Of a DNA stretch of 64,000 nt, positions 1 to 9,367 are shown one piece after another. The translations under genes and the position numbers were made by a program. Origin of the DNA: Phascolarctobacterium sp. (GTDB lineage Bacteria > Bacillota > Negativicutes > Acidaminococcales > Acidaminococcaceae); NCBI GenBank assembly GCA_030523325.1, contig JAUNIS010000002.1, positions 62,001-126,000 on the forward strand, written 5' to 3'. Under the pieces are notes generated by a model, which did no database searches, was not told the DNA's origin, and saw nothing but the letters and a program-made list of their open reading frames with translations. Each line of letters opens with the position of its first letter. Position 1 is the stretch's first letter.

Positions 1-687
1 GAGCTCTCTTTGAAAAATATTTCCAAGTCTTTTGGAACAATGGAAGTTGTGAAAGAGCTGAGCTTAAATTTTCCAAGTGGTAGCTTTACCTCCATCGTCG
101 GAAAATCTGGATGCGGCAAAACAACTTTACTTAGACTTATGGCAGGCCTCGAGACTTGTGATAGCGGAGAAATTATTCTTCCTCAAGGAAAAATTGCCCC
201 TGTCTTTCAAGAGCCAAGACTCATGCCTTGGCTTAACGTAGCAGACAATATTACATTTGCTGCCATTCATGATAAAAATCTCGACAAAAAGCGTCTCGAC
301 GAAATTCTTCAGCTTTTAGAATTAACCGAGGCAAGAAATTTATATCCTCACCAGTTATCTGGTGGTATGGCTCAAAGAGTTTCTCTTGGTCGTACGCTTT
401 TTTATAATCCGGATGTAATTTTGATGGATGAGCCCTTTAGCGCTCTCGATTATTTTACCCGGCACAGCCTTCAGGAAACTCTCCTGCTTTTATACGAGCA
501 TGAGAAGAAGACAATTATTTTTGTTACCCATGACGTTGAGGAAGCCCTGCTTTTAGGCGACCGCATTTTAATTATGGATAAAGGTGCTATCAAAGAAAGC
601 ATCTGCATTGACCTGCCCCGCCCGCGAGAGGTAGCTCAAGAAGAATTTCAAATCTTGCGGAAAAAAATTTTAAACGCACTGTATTAA
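1..687 (+). CDS. ABC transporter ATP-binding protein, nitrate/sulfonate type (5' partial)
   Basis: ATPase of an SsuB/TauB/NrtD-type importer, which energises uptake of a sulfonate-, nitrate- or thiamine-precursor-like anion. The reading frame is open from base 1, so the true start lies before the window; the first in-window start codon (TTG at 10) has no ribosome binding site. Visible motifs are Walker A (GKSGCGKTT), a Q-loop (FQEP), the signature LSGGMAQR and Walker B (VILMDEP) followed by a switch histidine (THD). The matching binding protein follows after 31 bases; the permease is presumably upstream. The family is clear, the substrate is not. Confidence 0.88.
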   Translation, partial: ELSLKNISKSFGTMEVVKELSLNFPSGSFTSIVGKSGCGKTTLLRLMAGLETCDSGEIILPQGKIAPVFQEPRLMPWLNVADNITFAAIHDKNLDKKRLDEILQLLELTEARNLYPHQLSGGMAQRVSLGRTLFYNPDVILMDEPFSALDYFTRHSLQETLLLLYEHEKKTIIFVTHDVEEALLLGDRILIMDKGAIKESICIDLPRPREVAQEEFQILRKKILNALY

Positions 688-718
688 CAGCTGCAGCTAC
701 AGGAAAGGAGTTCATACT

Positions 719-1687
719 ATGAACAAAAAAATCTTAACCTTAGGCTTAAGCCTGGTAACAGCAATGATTCTCGCTACAGGTTGTGGCGGAGAAAAGAAAG
801 CGGCTCCGACCGCACCTCCTATTAAAGATTTAAAGGTGACATATGTTAAGTCTCCTCTCAATATTCCTAGTATCGTTGATAAGAATAATCAAACCTTGGT
901 GAAAGGTTTTTCAAAAGACAATATTAAGGTTACCTTCCCGGAAATTAATTCCGGTGCAAAACAAACAGAAGCTTTAGCAAGTGGTAGTTTGGATGTTTGC
1001 TCGGCACTTGGCGGAACATCGGCTATCTTGGCTGCATCAAATGGCGTGGACGTAAAAGTTGTTGGTATTTATAGCCGTGCACCGAAAGCTTTTAATGTTA
1101 TGGTAAAGGATCCTGCAATTAAATCCGCTGCCGATTTAAAAGGCAAAAAGGTTGCAGGTCCTAAGGGTACCATTCTCCATCAAATTTTAGTGGCTGCTCT
1201 TGATAAAGCAAAGCTCACTCAAAAAGATGTTAATTTTGTTTCCCTGGGCATTCCGGCTGGTGTAAACGCATTACTTTCTGGCGAAGTTGACGCGGCTCTT
1301 GTAGCTGGTGCCGACGTTTTGCGTGCTCAAAAGGCTGGCGCACGTGTTTTGGTAAATGGTGAAGGCTTAGTTGATGCGACCATCGTTATTGGTGTAAGTG
1401 GTAAGCTTTTAAAAGAACATCCAGAAGTTGTTAAGAAATATTTGGCTCTGCATCAAGAAAACATCGACTTTATGAAGAAGGAACAAGCTAAAGCCTACGA
1501 CTTTACTGCTAAGGAAACTGGTCTGAAGGTTGATGAAGTAAAAATCATGGCTCCTTGGTACGACTTCACTACCAAAATTACCGATGTTGACATCAAAGAC
1601 TTGGAAGCAACTCAAGACTTCTTGATGAAGATGGATATGCAAAAGAAAAAAATCGATATCAAATCCATCTTGGCTGAAGTAAAATAA
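719..1687 (+). CDS. ABC transporter substrate-binding lipoprotein (SsuA/NMT1-like)
   Basis: Extracytoplasmic binding protein of the importer whose ATPase lies just upstream. It starts with a lipoprotein signal peptide ending in the lipobox LATGC (Cys near residue 22), then a type 2 periplasmic binding fold. The GSLDVCSALGGTSAILAASNGVD region and the following PAGVNALLSGEVDAAL segment are typical of the NrtA/SsuA/ThiY group. A good ribosome binding site (GGAAAGGAG) precedes the ATG, and a hairpin terminator follows the stop, so this is the last gene of its operon. The substrate cannot be told from the sequence. Confidence 0.85.
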   Translation: MNKKILTLGLSLVTAMILATGCGGEKKAAPTAPPIKDLKVTYVKSPLNIPSIVDKNNQTLVKGFSKDNIKVTFPEINSGAKQTEALASGSLDVCSALGGTSAILAASNGVDVKVVGIYSRAPKAFNVMVKDPAIKSAADLKGKKVAGPKGTILHQILVAALDKAKLTQKDVNFVSLGIPAGVNALLSGEVDAALVAGADVLRAQKAGARVLVNGEGLVDATIVIGVSGKLLKEHPEVVKKYLALHQENIDFMKKEQAKAYDFTAKETGLKVDEVKIMAPWYDFTTKITDVDIKDLEATQDFLMKMDMQKKKIDIKSILAEVK

Positions 1688-1709
1688 TTTTAATTAAATT
1701 TTATAAGAT

Positions 1710-1745
1710 AAACCGGGCTCATCTTGAGCTCGGTTTAATTTTTTA
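1710..1745 (+). terminator. Rho-independent terminator
   Basis: A 12-bp stem (AAACCGGGCTCA with TGAGCTCGGTTT, one G-U pair) with a 3-nt loop is followed by AATTTTTTAT. It ends the ABC importer operon. Confidence 0.85.
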
Positions 1746-1754
1746 TGCTATAAT
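1746..1754 (+). promoter_or_regulatory. Extended -10 promoter for the ABC-F gene
   Basis: TGCTATAAT is a perfect extended -10 element lying right after the terminator and about 165 bases before the ABC-F start. No clear -35 hexamer is seen. The long AT-rich 5' leader (about 1760-1919) holds no structure that I can defend as an attenuator. Confidence 0.5.
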
Positions 1755-1919
1755 ATATACTATCGAATTTTAGCCTCAAATTAATTTACGTTAAATTTAT
1801 CCGAAATGTTTAGAATAGGATGAAATAATTTTAGAATCTGCAAATATTTTTTAACCTTTACTTTGCAAAATTTTCAGATGACCTAATGAAAACATTTTCG
1901 AAATATAGGAGAAGAACTG

Positions 1920-3809
1920 ATGATATTATCGGCGGAGAATTTAAGCTTTAGTTACGGAGCGAGAACTCTTTTTGAGGGTGTTACCTTTAATGTAGAAGAG
2001 GGAGACAAGTATGGGATTATCGGTGTTAATGGTACGGGTAAATCCACACTGCTAAAAATGATTGCGACTCATGACGCAGGTGGCGGAACATTAACCATCC
2101 CAGGTAATATTGTCATGGAATACTTACCTCAAGACCCTCCATATGAAGCAGAGGCAACTGTCTTGGAACAAATCTTCAAGGGCGATTCTCCTTTGATGCA
2201 GCTTTTACGCACATACGAATTAGCCGTTGAAAATGCAACGGCTAATCCAGACAGTCAAAAGCTACAAAAAAATCTTTTAGATTTACAACAAAAAATGGAT
2301 ACCCAGTTTGCCTGGCAATTGGAAAGCGAAGCCAAAGCTGTACTCACTCAGCTGGGCATAACTAATTTAAACCAAAAGATGGGTGAATTATCCGGAGGTC
2401 AGCGCAAAAGGGTGGCTCTTGCAGGTGTACTTGTAAGACCGAGCGATTTATTAATTCTCGACGAACCGACAAACCATATGGATAATGCAACAGTTGCTTG
2501 GCTCGAGGCTCAGCTTTTAAAACGCAAGGGTGCTCTGCTCATGGTAACTCATGATCGATACTTTTTTGACCGCGTTGTTAATCGTACTTTGGAAATTGAT
2601 ATGGGCAAGGGCTACGTGTATGTTGGCAATTATTCGCTCTTCTTAGAGAAGCGTGAAGAAAGACGGGTCGCAGAAGCAGGTGCTCAACAAAGACTGAGAA
2701 ATATTTATCGCCGCGAATTAAAATGGATTAGTCGTGGGGCTGAAGCTCGTCGCACCAAAGCTAAGGACCGGGTAGAACGCTTCGCTCATATCAAAGAGGA
2801 AGTCGAAAGCATTAAGAGTGAAAATACTTTAGAAATGTCTTCCGTAAAATCGCGCCTTGGTAAGACTATTATTGAGTTAGAAAATATTGGTCATGTTTGG
2901 GATGGCAAAAGTTATATAAAAAACTTTGATTACATTCTTCTACGTAATGATCGCATTGGTATTGTTGGACCAAACGGTGCTGGTAAATCTACACTAATGG
3001 ATATAATTTCTGGCAGACTTAAGCCAACTTATGGAAGCATGAAAGTGGGGACGACAGTTAAGGTTGGTTATTTTTCTCAACATAACGAGTTTGAAGATTC
3101 CAACATGCGGGTGCTCGAATATATTAAAGAAGTCAACAATTATATTGATACGGCCGATGGCACGCGCATCAGTGCTGCACAAATGCTGGAAACATTTTTA
3201 TTCCCGCCGGATTTACAATGGGTACCCGTAAGCAAATTATCGGGCGGGGAAAAGCGGCGTCTTTATTTATTGCGTGTGCTTATGAGTGCTCCGAATATTT
3301 TGCTCTTAGACGAACCAACAAACGATTTAGATATTCCGACGCTAAGCGTTTTAGAAGATTATTTGGATAAATTTCAAGGGGCAGTCATCGCTGTAAGCCA
3401 TGACCGTTATTTCTTGGACCGCTTCGCACAAAAAATCTTTTCCTTAGAGGAAGATGGCAGTGTGGTTCCTCATAACGGCAATTACACAGATTATATCGAG
3501 GAGTTAGAAGAAAATACTTCTGTGAAAGCAGAAGCGAAAACTCAAACGACGACCGAAGTTAAAGCCGCTCCCAAGAAGAAAAGCATGACATACGGGGAGC
3601 GTTTAGAATTAGACAATATTGATCAAGAAATCGCTCGCACAGAAGCCGAAGTAAAAATGCTGGGCCTCGAGATAAATAAATGCGGCAGTGATTTCGTGAA
3701 ATTAAACGAGCTGACGAAAGCTCAAAACGATGCCCAGGAGCGTTTGGATAAATTAGTTGATAGGTGGGCTTACTTATCCGAGCTTGCCGAAGCATGCGAA
3801 GAAAATTAG
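1920..3809 (+). CDS. uup: ABC-F family ATPase, Uup-like
   Basis: Cytosolic ABC-F protein with two ATPase domains and no membrane segment; the family acts on ribosomes or on nucleic acid intermediates. Domain 1 has Walker A GVNGTGKST (near residue 35), signature LSGGQRKR and LLILDEPTNHMD. A linker (about residues 240-310) is rich in basic residues. Domain 2 has GPNGAGKST, LSGGEKRR and ILLLDEPTNDLD. The C-terminal 75 residues form a charged coiled coil after a Lys-rich stretch, the layout of Uup rather than EttA. The ATG follows AGGAGAAG. The MATE gene starts 11 bases after the stop, suggesting co-transcription. Antibiotic-resistance ABC-F function is not indicated. Confidence 0.85.
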   Translation: MILSAENLSFSYGARTLFEGVTFNVEEGDKYGIIGVNGTGKSTLLKMIATHDAGGGTLTIPGNIVMEYLPQDPPYEAEATVLEQIFKGDSPLMQLLRTYELAVENATANPDSQKLQKNLLDLQQKMDTQFAWQLESEAKAVLTQLGITNLNQKMGELSGGQRKRVALAGVLVRPSDLLILDEPTNHMDNATVAWLEAQLLKRKGALLMVTHDRYFFDRVVNRTLEIDMGKGYVYVGNYSLFLEKREERRVAEAGAQQRLRNIYRRELKWISRGAEARRTKAKDRVERFAHIKEEVESIKSENTLEMSSVKSRLGKTIIELENIGHVWDGKSYIKNFDYILLRNDRIGIVGPNGAGKSTLMDIISGRLKPTYGSMKVGTTVKVGYFSQHNEFEDSNMRVLEYIKEVNNYIDTADGTRISAAQMLETFLFPPDLQWVPVSKLSGGEKRRLYLLRVLMSAPNILLLDEPTNDLDIPTLSVLEDYLDKFQGAVIAVSHDRYFLDRFAQKIFSLEEDGSVVPHNGNYTDYIEELEENTSVKAEAKTQTTTEVKAAPKKKSMTYGERLELDNIDQEIARTEAEVKMLGLEINKCGSDFVKLNELTKAQNDAQERLDKLVDRWAYLSELAEACEEN

Positions 3810-3819
3810 GGAAGTTTAG

Positions 3820-5193
3820 ATGTTTTTATTGAAGCAAAGCTACAGGGATAAAGCAAAAAAGCTCGTCAGTATTATGCTGCCCATTATTTGCACTCAGATT
3901 GCTGTGATGAGCATGAACTTTTTCGATGCTTCGATGAGTGGGCAGGCTGGCAATGTGGATCTTGCCGGGGCAGCTATCGGCGGAAATATGTGGATGCCCA
4001 TTCATACTTGTTTTACAGGTATTCTTATGGCGGCCATGCCCCAGGTTGCTTATTTTCTTGGAGCAGGAGAAAATCATAAGATTCAGGATATTATTCGTCA
4101 CGGATTATTTTTGGCTGTGTGCTTTACGATTCTCGTTGTAGGTTGTTGTTATTTCGCTTTACCGATATTTTATTTAAGCTTAGGACTAGAGCCAGCCGTT
4201 TACGATATTGCCATTAAATATAGTGCGGGCATTGGTCTTGGTGTTTTACCTTTTTTCTGTATGGCTCCCTTGAGAAATTTTGTAGATACATTGGGCTATA
4301 CAAGACTTACCATGAAAATTTATTTTTTAGCCCTGCCGATTAATGCACTGCTAAATTATATTTTGATTTTCGGTAAATTTGGTCTGCCGCGTTTAGGTGG
4401 CGTTGGAGCAGGAATTGCGACTGGGCTAACCTTTTGGATACTATTTTTCTTATTTGCCTGGGTTGTTACCCATTTAGAACCATTTAAAAAATACGAAGTG
4501 CTAGGAGTCCCGCAGTTAAGACTTGTTAAGATTAAAGAATATTTAAAATTAGGAATTCCTATGGGCTTGCAAATATTCATGGAGACTTCAGTCTTTGGCG
4601 TGGTCGCTTTTTTTATCGCAAAGTTTGGGACTGATGCGATTGCTGCTCATCAGGCAGCTTTGAATTTTTCTTCTCTTTTATATATGTTTCCTTTGGCGTT
4701 TTCTCTTTCCTTGACTATTTGTATTGGTGTTGAGTATGGAGGAAAACGTTTTCATGACGCTTACGAATATATTAAAGTAGGCATTGGTTTATGTATTGTT
4801 ATCTCCGCACTTTATATGACGGGAGAATATTTTGGTCGTAGTGTAGTCGCAAGAATTTATTCAAGTGATGCAGGTGTGCAAAAGCTTATCACAGAATTAC
4901 TCGTTTATGCTGTTATCTGGCAAGTAGGCGATGCTATCGCAGCACCGATCCAAGGAATTTTGCGTGGGTATAAAGATGTCAATATAGCCTTTGTAACAAG
5001 TATCATTGCCTATTGGGGGATTTGCATCCCAGTTGGTTTTTATTTAGATTATCAATTGCATCAGGGTATGTTTTCTTATTGGCAAAGCTTAGATTTAGGA
5101 GTGTTGAGCTCCGCCATACTATTGAGTTTGAGACTTTTCTTTTTACAAAGAAAATACAATCGAGAAGGAAATAAATTACAAGCATTAGAATGA
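3820..5193 (+). CDS. MATE family efflux transporter
   Basis: Inner-membrane multidrug/toxin exporter of the MATE family, driven by Na+ or H+ gradients. The 457 residues carry about twelve hydrophobic segments in two related halves, which is the family's usual size and layout. The N-terminal half has the early motif ICTQIAVMSMNFFDASMSGQ; the second half restarts near residue 240 with LKLGIPMGLQIFMETS, typical of MATE repeats. A short GGAAG ribosome binding site lies before the ATG. Substrate unknown. Confidence 0.88.
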   Translation: MFLLKQSYRDKAKKLVSIMLPIICTQIAVMSMNFFDASMSGQAGNVDLAGAAIGGNMWMPIHTCFTGILMAAMPQVAYFLGAGENHKIQDIIRHGLFLAVCFTILVVGCCYFALPIFYLSLGLEPAVYDIAIKYSAGIGLGVLPFFCMAPLRNFVDTLGYTRLTMKIYFLALPINALLNYILIFGKFGLPRLGGVGAGIATGLTFWILFFLFAWVVTHLEPFKKYEVLGVPQLRLVKIKEYLKLGIPMGLQIFMETSVFGVVAFFIAKFGTDAIAAHQAALNFSSLLYMFPLAFSLSLTICIGVEYGGKRFHDAYEYIKVGIGLCIVISALYMTGEYFGRSVVARIYSSDAGVQKLITELLVYAVIWQVGDAIAAPIQGILRGYKDVNIAFVTSIIAYWGICIPVGFYLDYQLHQGMFSYWQSLDLGVLSSAILLSLRLFFLQRKYNREGNKLQALE

Positions 5194-5237
5194 GCAAAAA
5201 ATAATCGTTCATTTTTTATAAATTTAGGAAGGATAGC

Positions 5238-6488
5238 ATGAGAAAAATAATTTTTATTTTAATGACGACCATTTTTTTCTTAGTGTCTGCGAATGCTTAC
5301 GCGGATGAGTTGGACCTTAATGGTTATGCTGCCATAATGGTTCGTGAAGATAATTCTAAAATTTTATACGCAAAGCATGCTAGGACGGATATGTATCCGG
5401 CAAGTACCACAAAACTTTTTACAGCTCTTCTCGTCATGGAAAATTGTAAAAATCTGCAGGATAAGACGAAAGTTTCTTGGAACGCCATTGCTAATGTTCC
5501 CGAGGAACACGAGACTCCTTACATTTATTGCGGCGAGGAATTTACCATTGAAGAATTTTTGAATATCATGCTCGTTCCTTCTGGTAATTTAATCGCTAAT
5601 GTCATGGCTGAATATATTTCTGGTTCCATTCCTAAATTTGTCGAGCTGATGAATAAAAGAGCGAAGACTCTAGGACTCGTGCATTCTCATTGGGTGAATC
5701 CCATGGGTTGGTTTCACGAGGACCATTATACTTGCGCTTACGATATGGCAATCATTGCCCAAGAAGCGTTAAAGCATGATCTGATTAGAAAAATTGTTGC
5801 AAAAAAAGGTTACAGCATTCCTGCGTCAAACGTGCATCCATATAACGATAGATATGTTAATACTACTAATTACATGATGCGTGAAAGCTCACCCTTGTAT
5901 TACGCACCGGTTCAAGGCATTAAGACCGGTACGGGTACGGTTGCTGGCTGCAATTTTATTGGTTACGCAAATAAAGACGGGAAGGGACTCTTCACTGTTT
6001 TGCTCGGCTCCACTTGGAAGGACGCAAGATTTATCGATACCAAGCTCATGATGCAGTACGGCTTTAATAATTTTTATGCGGATCCAGGTCTTGGTTATTG
6101 CAAGGCAAAAATTGGCACTAAGGCTGCTGCCTTAAGCACGCAAGACCAGCCGTCCAAGCCTCGAGTAAAACCAGAAGACTTACCGACCTACACTGTTAGT
6201 CAAGCTCGGGCTGCAGCCGAAGCCAAAGCAAAACTTGAAGCCGAGCAAAAAGCTAAAGAAGACGCAGAGAAAACAAAGTCCGAAGTAACACAAACCCAAG
6301 AGAACGCGCAAAACCTCGAAGCAGAACAAAATAATCAAGCGGACCGAAAGAAATCTGCAGAACAAACGAATCAAACTAACATTGAAGAACACAAGAAACA
6401 AGCAGACCAAGTGAGTCAAAAAATTTCTTACAAAACTTATCCTAAGAAAAGCAAAAAGAATTCCAAAAAATTTAAAGGCAATCTGTAA
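5238..6488 (+). CDS. D-alanyl-D-alanine carboxypeptidase (PBP5/DacF family)
   Basis: Exported serine DD-carboxypeptidase that removes the terminal D-Ala from peptidoglycan stem peptides. A signal peptide (about 1-22, cut after AYA) is followed by the penicillin-binding fold with all three motifs: SxxK at S56-K59 (STTK), SGN at 115-117 and KTG at 229-231. After about residue 290 the usual PBP5 C-terminal beta domain and membrane-anchoring helix are not recognisable; instead there is a Lys/Glu/Gln/Ala-rich tail to residue 416 ending in a strongly basic run. GGAAGG precedes the ATG and a strong terminator follows. Catalytic identity is clear; the tail's role is unknown. Confidence 0.9.
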   Translation: MRKIIFILMTTIFFLVSANAYADELDLNGYAAIMVREDNSKILYAKHARTDMYPASTTKLFTALLVMENCKNLQDKTKVSWNAIANVPEEHETPYIYCGEEFTIEEFLNIMLVPSGNLIANVMAEYISGSIPKFVELMNKRAKTLGLVHSHWVNPMGWFHEDHYTCAYDMAIIAQEALKHDLIRKIVAKKGYSIPASNVHPYNDRYVNTTNYMMRESSPLYYAPVQGIKTGTGTVAGCNFIGYANKDGKGLFTVLLGSTWKDARFIDTKLMMQYGFNNFYADPGLGYCKAKIGTKAAALSTQDQPSKPRVKPEDLPTYTVSQARAAAEAKAKLEAEQKAKEDAEKTKSEVTQTQENAQNLEAEQNNQADRKKSAEQTNQTNIEEHKKQADQVSQKISYKTYPKKSKKNSKKFKGNL

Positions 6489-6495
6489 AACAAAA

Positions 6496-6540
6496 AAGAC
6501 GGCATGTCAGCTTTTCAAATCTGACATGCCGTCTTAATTT
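6496..6540. terminator. Bidirectional Rho-independent terminator
   Basis: A perfect 15-bp stem (AAGACGGCATGTCAG and its complement) around a 10-nt loop, with A-rich sequence to the left and T-rich to the right. It serves the carboxypeptidase gene and the convergent HerA-like gene. Confidence 0.9.
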
Positions 6541-6601
6541 TTCATTTGTCGTGCAAGCTTTTAGGCTTCCCTTGTTTACAAAGAAATTGGGCATTCCAAA
6601 A

Positions 6602-8260
6602 TTATTTGCCAAACATTTTACCAAGGGCTCCGAGCAGAGTGGAGGCGCTGCTTGCTGTTGATTTGCTGGAAGACTTGGTAGAGGTTTTAGTCATGGAACC
6701 GAGGATACCTCTAGCAATTTTTGTACCAATGCTACGAGTAAGCGAGTTGACAGTGCTATCTACAACCTTATCGACTGCAGTCTTAGGTTTGCGCTTGTTG
6801 GCTTCCTTTTCTTGACGGGCAGCCTCGCGTTCAGCTTCCTTGCGAGCCTTTTCTTCTTCCTTAAGACGAGCAGCCTCTTCTTTCTCTCTTAGCTTAGCCT
6901 CGAAAGCTGCTTTCTTTTCTTCTTCAGCTTTTTCTTTAGCTTCCTCTTCGGCTTTGATTTGTTCTTCAACCTTGTGAGTTAAAATTTCGTAAGCAGATTC
7001 CCTGTCGATGGTCTCGGTATATTTTTCAGCCAAAGGACTCTCCTTCATGACTTTGAAACGAGTTTCGTCTGGACAAACATCAAGCAAGGAACGAGGCGGC
7101 ATTACCCAGGCTCTTTGGACTACGGAAGGAATACCGTCTTCGTTTAAGAGTGAAACTAAGGCTTCACCTGTGCCAAGCTCGGAGAGAGCTTTTTCGCAGT
7201 TGATGTTAGGATTTTGTCTAAAGGATTGCGCTGCGCTCTTGAGAGCTTTTTGATCCTTAGGTGTATAAGCACGCAAAGCATGTTGGATTTTGTTGCCGAG
7301 CTGCGAGAGCACGCTGTCAGGAATATCTGCAGGCAATTGGGTGATGAAATAAATGCCAACTCCTTTAGAACGGATGAGGCGGACGATTTGTTCAACCTTG
7401 TCCAAGAGAGAACGAGGTGCGTCCTTAAAGATTAAGTGAGCTTCGTCAAAGAAGAAAACCATCTTAGGTTTATCAAGATCGCCTGCTTCAGGAAGAGATT
7501 CGTATAATTCAGATAGCATCCACAGTAAGAAAGTGGAATAGAGCAAAGGATTTTGGAAGAGCTCGCAGCAATAAAGCATATTAATCATGCCGCGACCATC
7601 TTCTGCAGTTTGGAACCAATCTTTGATATCAAGAGCTGGTTCTCCAAAAAAAGTATTAGCACCTTGGTCCTCAAGACGCAGGAGAGCTCTTTGAATGGCG
7701 CCGATAGAAACAGAGGAAACATTGCCGTATTCTGTTTTAAGTTCAGCTGCATTGTCACCGCAATATTTTACCATGGCTCTTAAATCTTTAAAGTCTAGGA
7801 GTAAGAGACCGTTTTCATCCGCGTAACGGAAGACAATATTAAGTACGCCAGTTTGCGTATCGTTTAATTCTAAAAGGCGGGCGATTAAATCGGGACCCAT
7901 ATCGGAGATGGTAGTGCGGACAGGGTGACCCATTTTACCATAAACATCCCAAAAACGCACAGGATAGCCTTGAAATTTCCAAGGCATCTCAAGGCCTAAT
8001 TTATTTTTCAAACGTTTTTGAAATCCTGCACTATCTTCGCCAGGTAGGAGCATACCGGATACGTCACCTTTAATATCTGCTAAAAATACGGGCACACCCA
8101 TTTCGGAAAAAGCTTCTGCTAAAACTTTAAGAGTTACGGTTTTACCTGTGCCGGTTGCACCGGCGATTAAGCCGTGACGGTTAGCCATTTTCGGATACAT
8201 GTAAATGCCTCCGTCGGCATTTTGACAAACCCACATTTTATGTAATTTAGGAATATACAT
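6602..8260 (-). CDS. HerA-like ATPase, DUF853 family
   Basis: Cytosolic P-loop ATPase of the DUF853 family (E. coli YjgR type), related to HerA/FtsK DNA-pumping helicases; the cellular role is not established. Walker A is GATGTGKT near residue 35; a Walker B-like [12 protein letters not shown] lies near residue 265 and an FITQ motif follows. From about residue 430 to 500 there is a highly charged Glu/Lys/Ala coiled coil, then a Ser/Thr-rich C-terminus with a Gly-rich end, as in the family. It is a single gene read toward the shared terminator; a TATAAT-like -10 lies upstream near 8294-8299 on the minus strand. Confidence 0.85.
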   Translation of the reverse strand: MYIPKLHKMWVCQNADGGIYMYPKMANRHGLIAGATGTGKTVTLKVLAEAFSEMGVPVFLADIKGDVSGMLLPGEDSAGFQKRLKNKLGLEMPWKFQGYPVRFWDVYGKMGHPVRTTISDMGPDLIARLLELNDTQTGVLNIVFRYADENGLLLLDFKDLRAMVKYCGDNAAELKTEYGNVSSVSIGAIQRALLRLEDQGANTFFGEPALDIKDWFQTAEDGRGMINMLYCCELFQNPLLYSTFLLWMLSELYESLPEAGDLDKPKMVFFFDEAHLIFKDAPRSLLDKVEQIVRLIRSKGVGIYFITQLPADIPDSVLSQLGNKIQHALRAYTPKDQKALKSAAQSFRQNPNINCEKALSELGTGEALVSLLNEDGIPSVVQRAWVMPPRSLLDVCPDETRFKVMKESPLAEKYTETIDRESAYEILTHKVEEQIKAEEEAKEKAEEEKKAAFEAKLREKEEAARLKEEEKARKEAEREAARQEKEANKRKPKTAVDKVVDSTVNSLTRSIGTKIARGILGSMTKTSTKSSSKSTASSASTLLGALGKMFGK

Positions 8261-8404
8261 TTTCGTCCTCCTTAAATATCAATATACAAAATAATTATAT
8301 CATATCTAAAGTATTGTAAATAGAAAAAAATAGGATTTTCGTAAAGGTTTTTTTATAGCGTAAAATTTTTTGTAGTTATCTTGTCTCGAAAAATCTTATT
8401 ATTA

Positions 8405-8413
8405 TGTTATAAT
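8405..8413 (+). promoter_or_regulatory. Extended -10 promoter of the export operon
   Basis: TGTTATAAT lies about 80 bases before the HlyD-type start and is the best promoter in the gap between two divergent genes. The -35 is poor. Confidence 0.45.
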
Positions 8414-8491
8414 TTGTTTAACGGAAAGTAATTGCGAATTTGTACAGATAAGTACTTGATTAATAAAGCATTTTATAAAGGAGTTTTCGTT

Positions 8492-9367
8492 ATGAAAAAA
8501 ATTATTATCTTAATCATCGTTCTGGCTTTAGCTGCTGGCGGCTTCTACTATTATAAAAATCAAACTAAAGAAGATGTCGACAAAGCGATTCTTTACGGCA
8601 ACGTCGAGATTCGTCAAACTAATCTTAGTTTTCAGGTAAGTGGAAAAATTAAAGAGCTTTTAGTTGAAGAAGGTGACGCTGTCAAGGCTGGTCAGGTTGT
8701 GGCAGTCTTAGATTCTTCCGATTATGAAATGGCTTTGCGTCAAGCTCAGGCTCAAGTAAAACAACTGGAGGCTCAGGAGGCTGCTGCACAAGATAAATAT
8801 AATCGTTATAGTGCTTTGGCTCGACAAAATGTTATTTCTCAATTGGAGTTTGAAAATATTACTCACAATCTTACGGCAAATATTGCTGGCGTAGAGGCTG
8901 CTAAGGAAGCAGCAAAAATTGCTGAAAACAAACTCGCTTATACTAAGTTGATTGCTCCAGAGGAAGGTACGATTATTTCTCGTGCTCAAGAGCCCGGTGC
9001 GACTGTTTCTGCAAGTCAAACAATTTATACTCTCTCTAAAATGAAACCTATGTGGATTCGCGCATATATTAGCGAAAAACAATTAGGAAATGTTTATCCG
9101 GATATGAGTGCAACCGTTTTGACGGATACAGTTGACCCTAAGACTGGGGAAAAACGTTCTTATAAAGGAAGAGTTGGTTACATTTCTCCTACTGCTGAGT
9201 TTACTCCGAAAACTGTGCAGACCGAAGAATTAAGAACAGATTTAGTTTATCAGATTCGTGTTTACGTGGATGAGCCTGACAAATTCCTGCGTCAAGGCAT
9301 GCCCACGACCATTAAGCTTGATTTCAAAGAAGAACAAAACAAGGAACAAGAAAAGCAAAGCAAATGA
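8492..9367 (+). CDS. HlyD-family periplasmic adaptor (YbhG-like)
   Basis: Membrane-fusion adaptor of an ABC-2 exporter. I start it at the ATG at 8492 because AAGGAG lies 8 bases upstream and the protein then begins with a clean signal anchor (residues 1-19); an in-frame ATG at 8432 has no such site. The body has the biotinyl-lipoyl half-motif near GNVEIRQTNLSFQVSGKI, a coiled-coil hairpin (about 80-150) and the second lipoyl half around IAPEEGTIISRAQEPGATVS. It overlaps the next gene by ATGA. Together the four genes resemble E. coli ybhGFSR, linked there to drug and cation export. Confidence 0.85.
   Translation: MKKIIILIIVLALAAGGFYYYKNQTKEDVDKAILYGNVEIRQTNLSFQVSGKIKELLVEEGDAVKAGQVVAVLDSSDYEMALRQAQAQVKQLEAQEAAAQDKYNRYSALARQNVISQLEFENITHNLTANIAGVEAAKEAAKIAENKLAYTKLIAPEEGTIISRAQEPGATVSASQTIYTLSKMKPMWIRAYISEKQLGNVYPDMSATVLTDTVDPKTGEKRSYKGRVGYISPTAEFTPKTVQTEELRTDLVYQIRVYVDEPDKFLRQGMPTTIKLDFKEEQNKEQEKQSK

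Noticed and set aside
1755-1919. Antibiotic-sensing attenuator before the ABC-F gene
   Set aside because: The leader is long, but no leader peptide and no stable alternative hairpins ending in a T-run are visible, and the protein is Uup-like rather than a resistance ABC-F.
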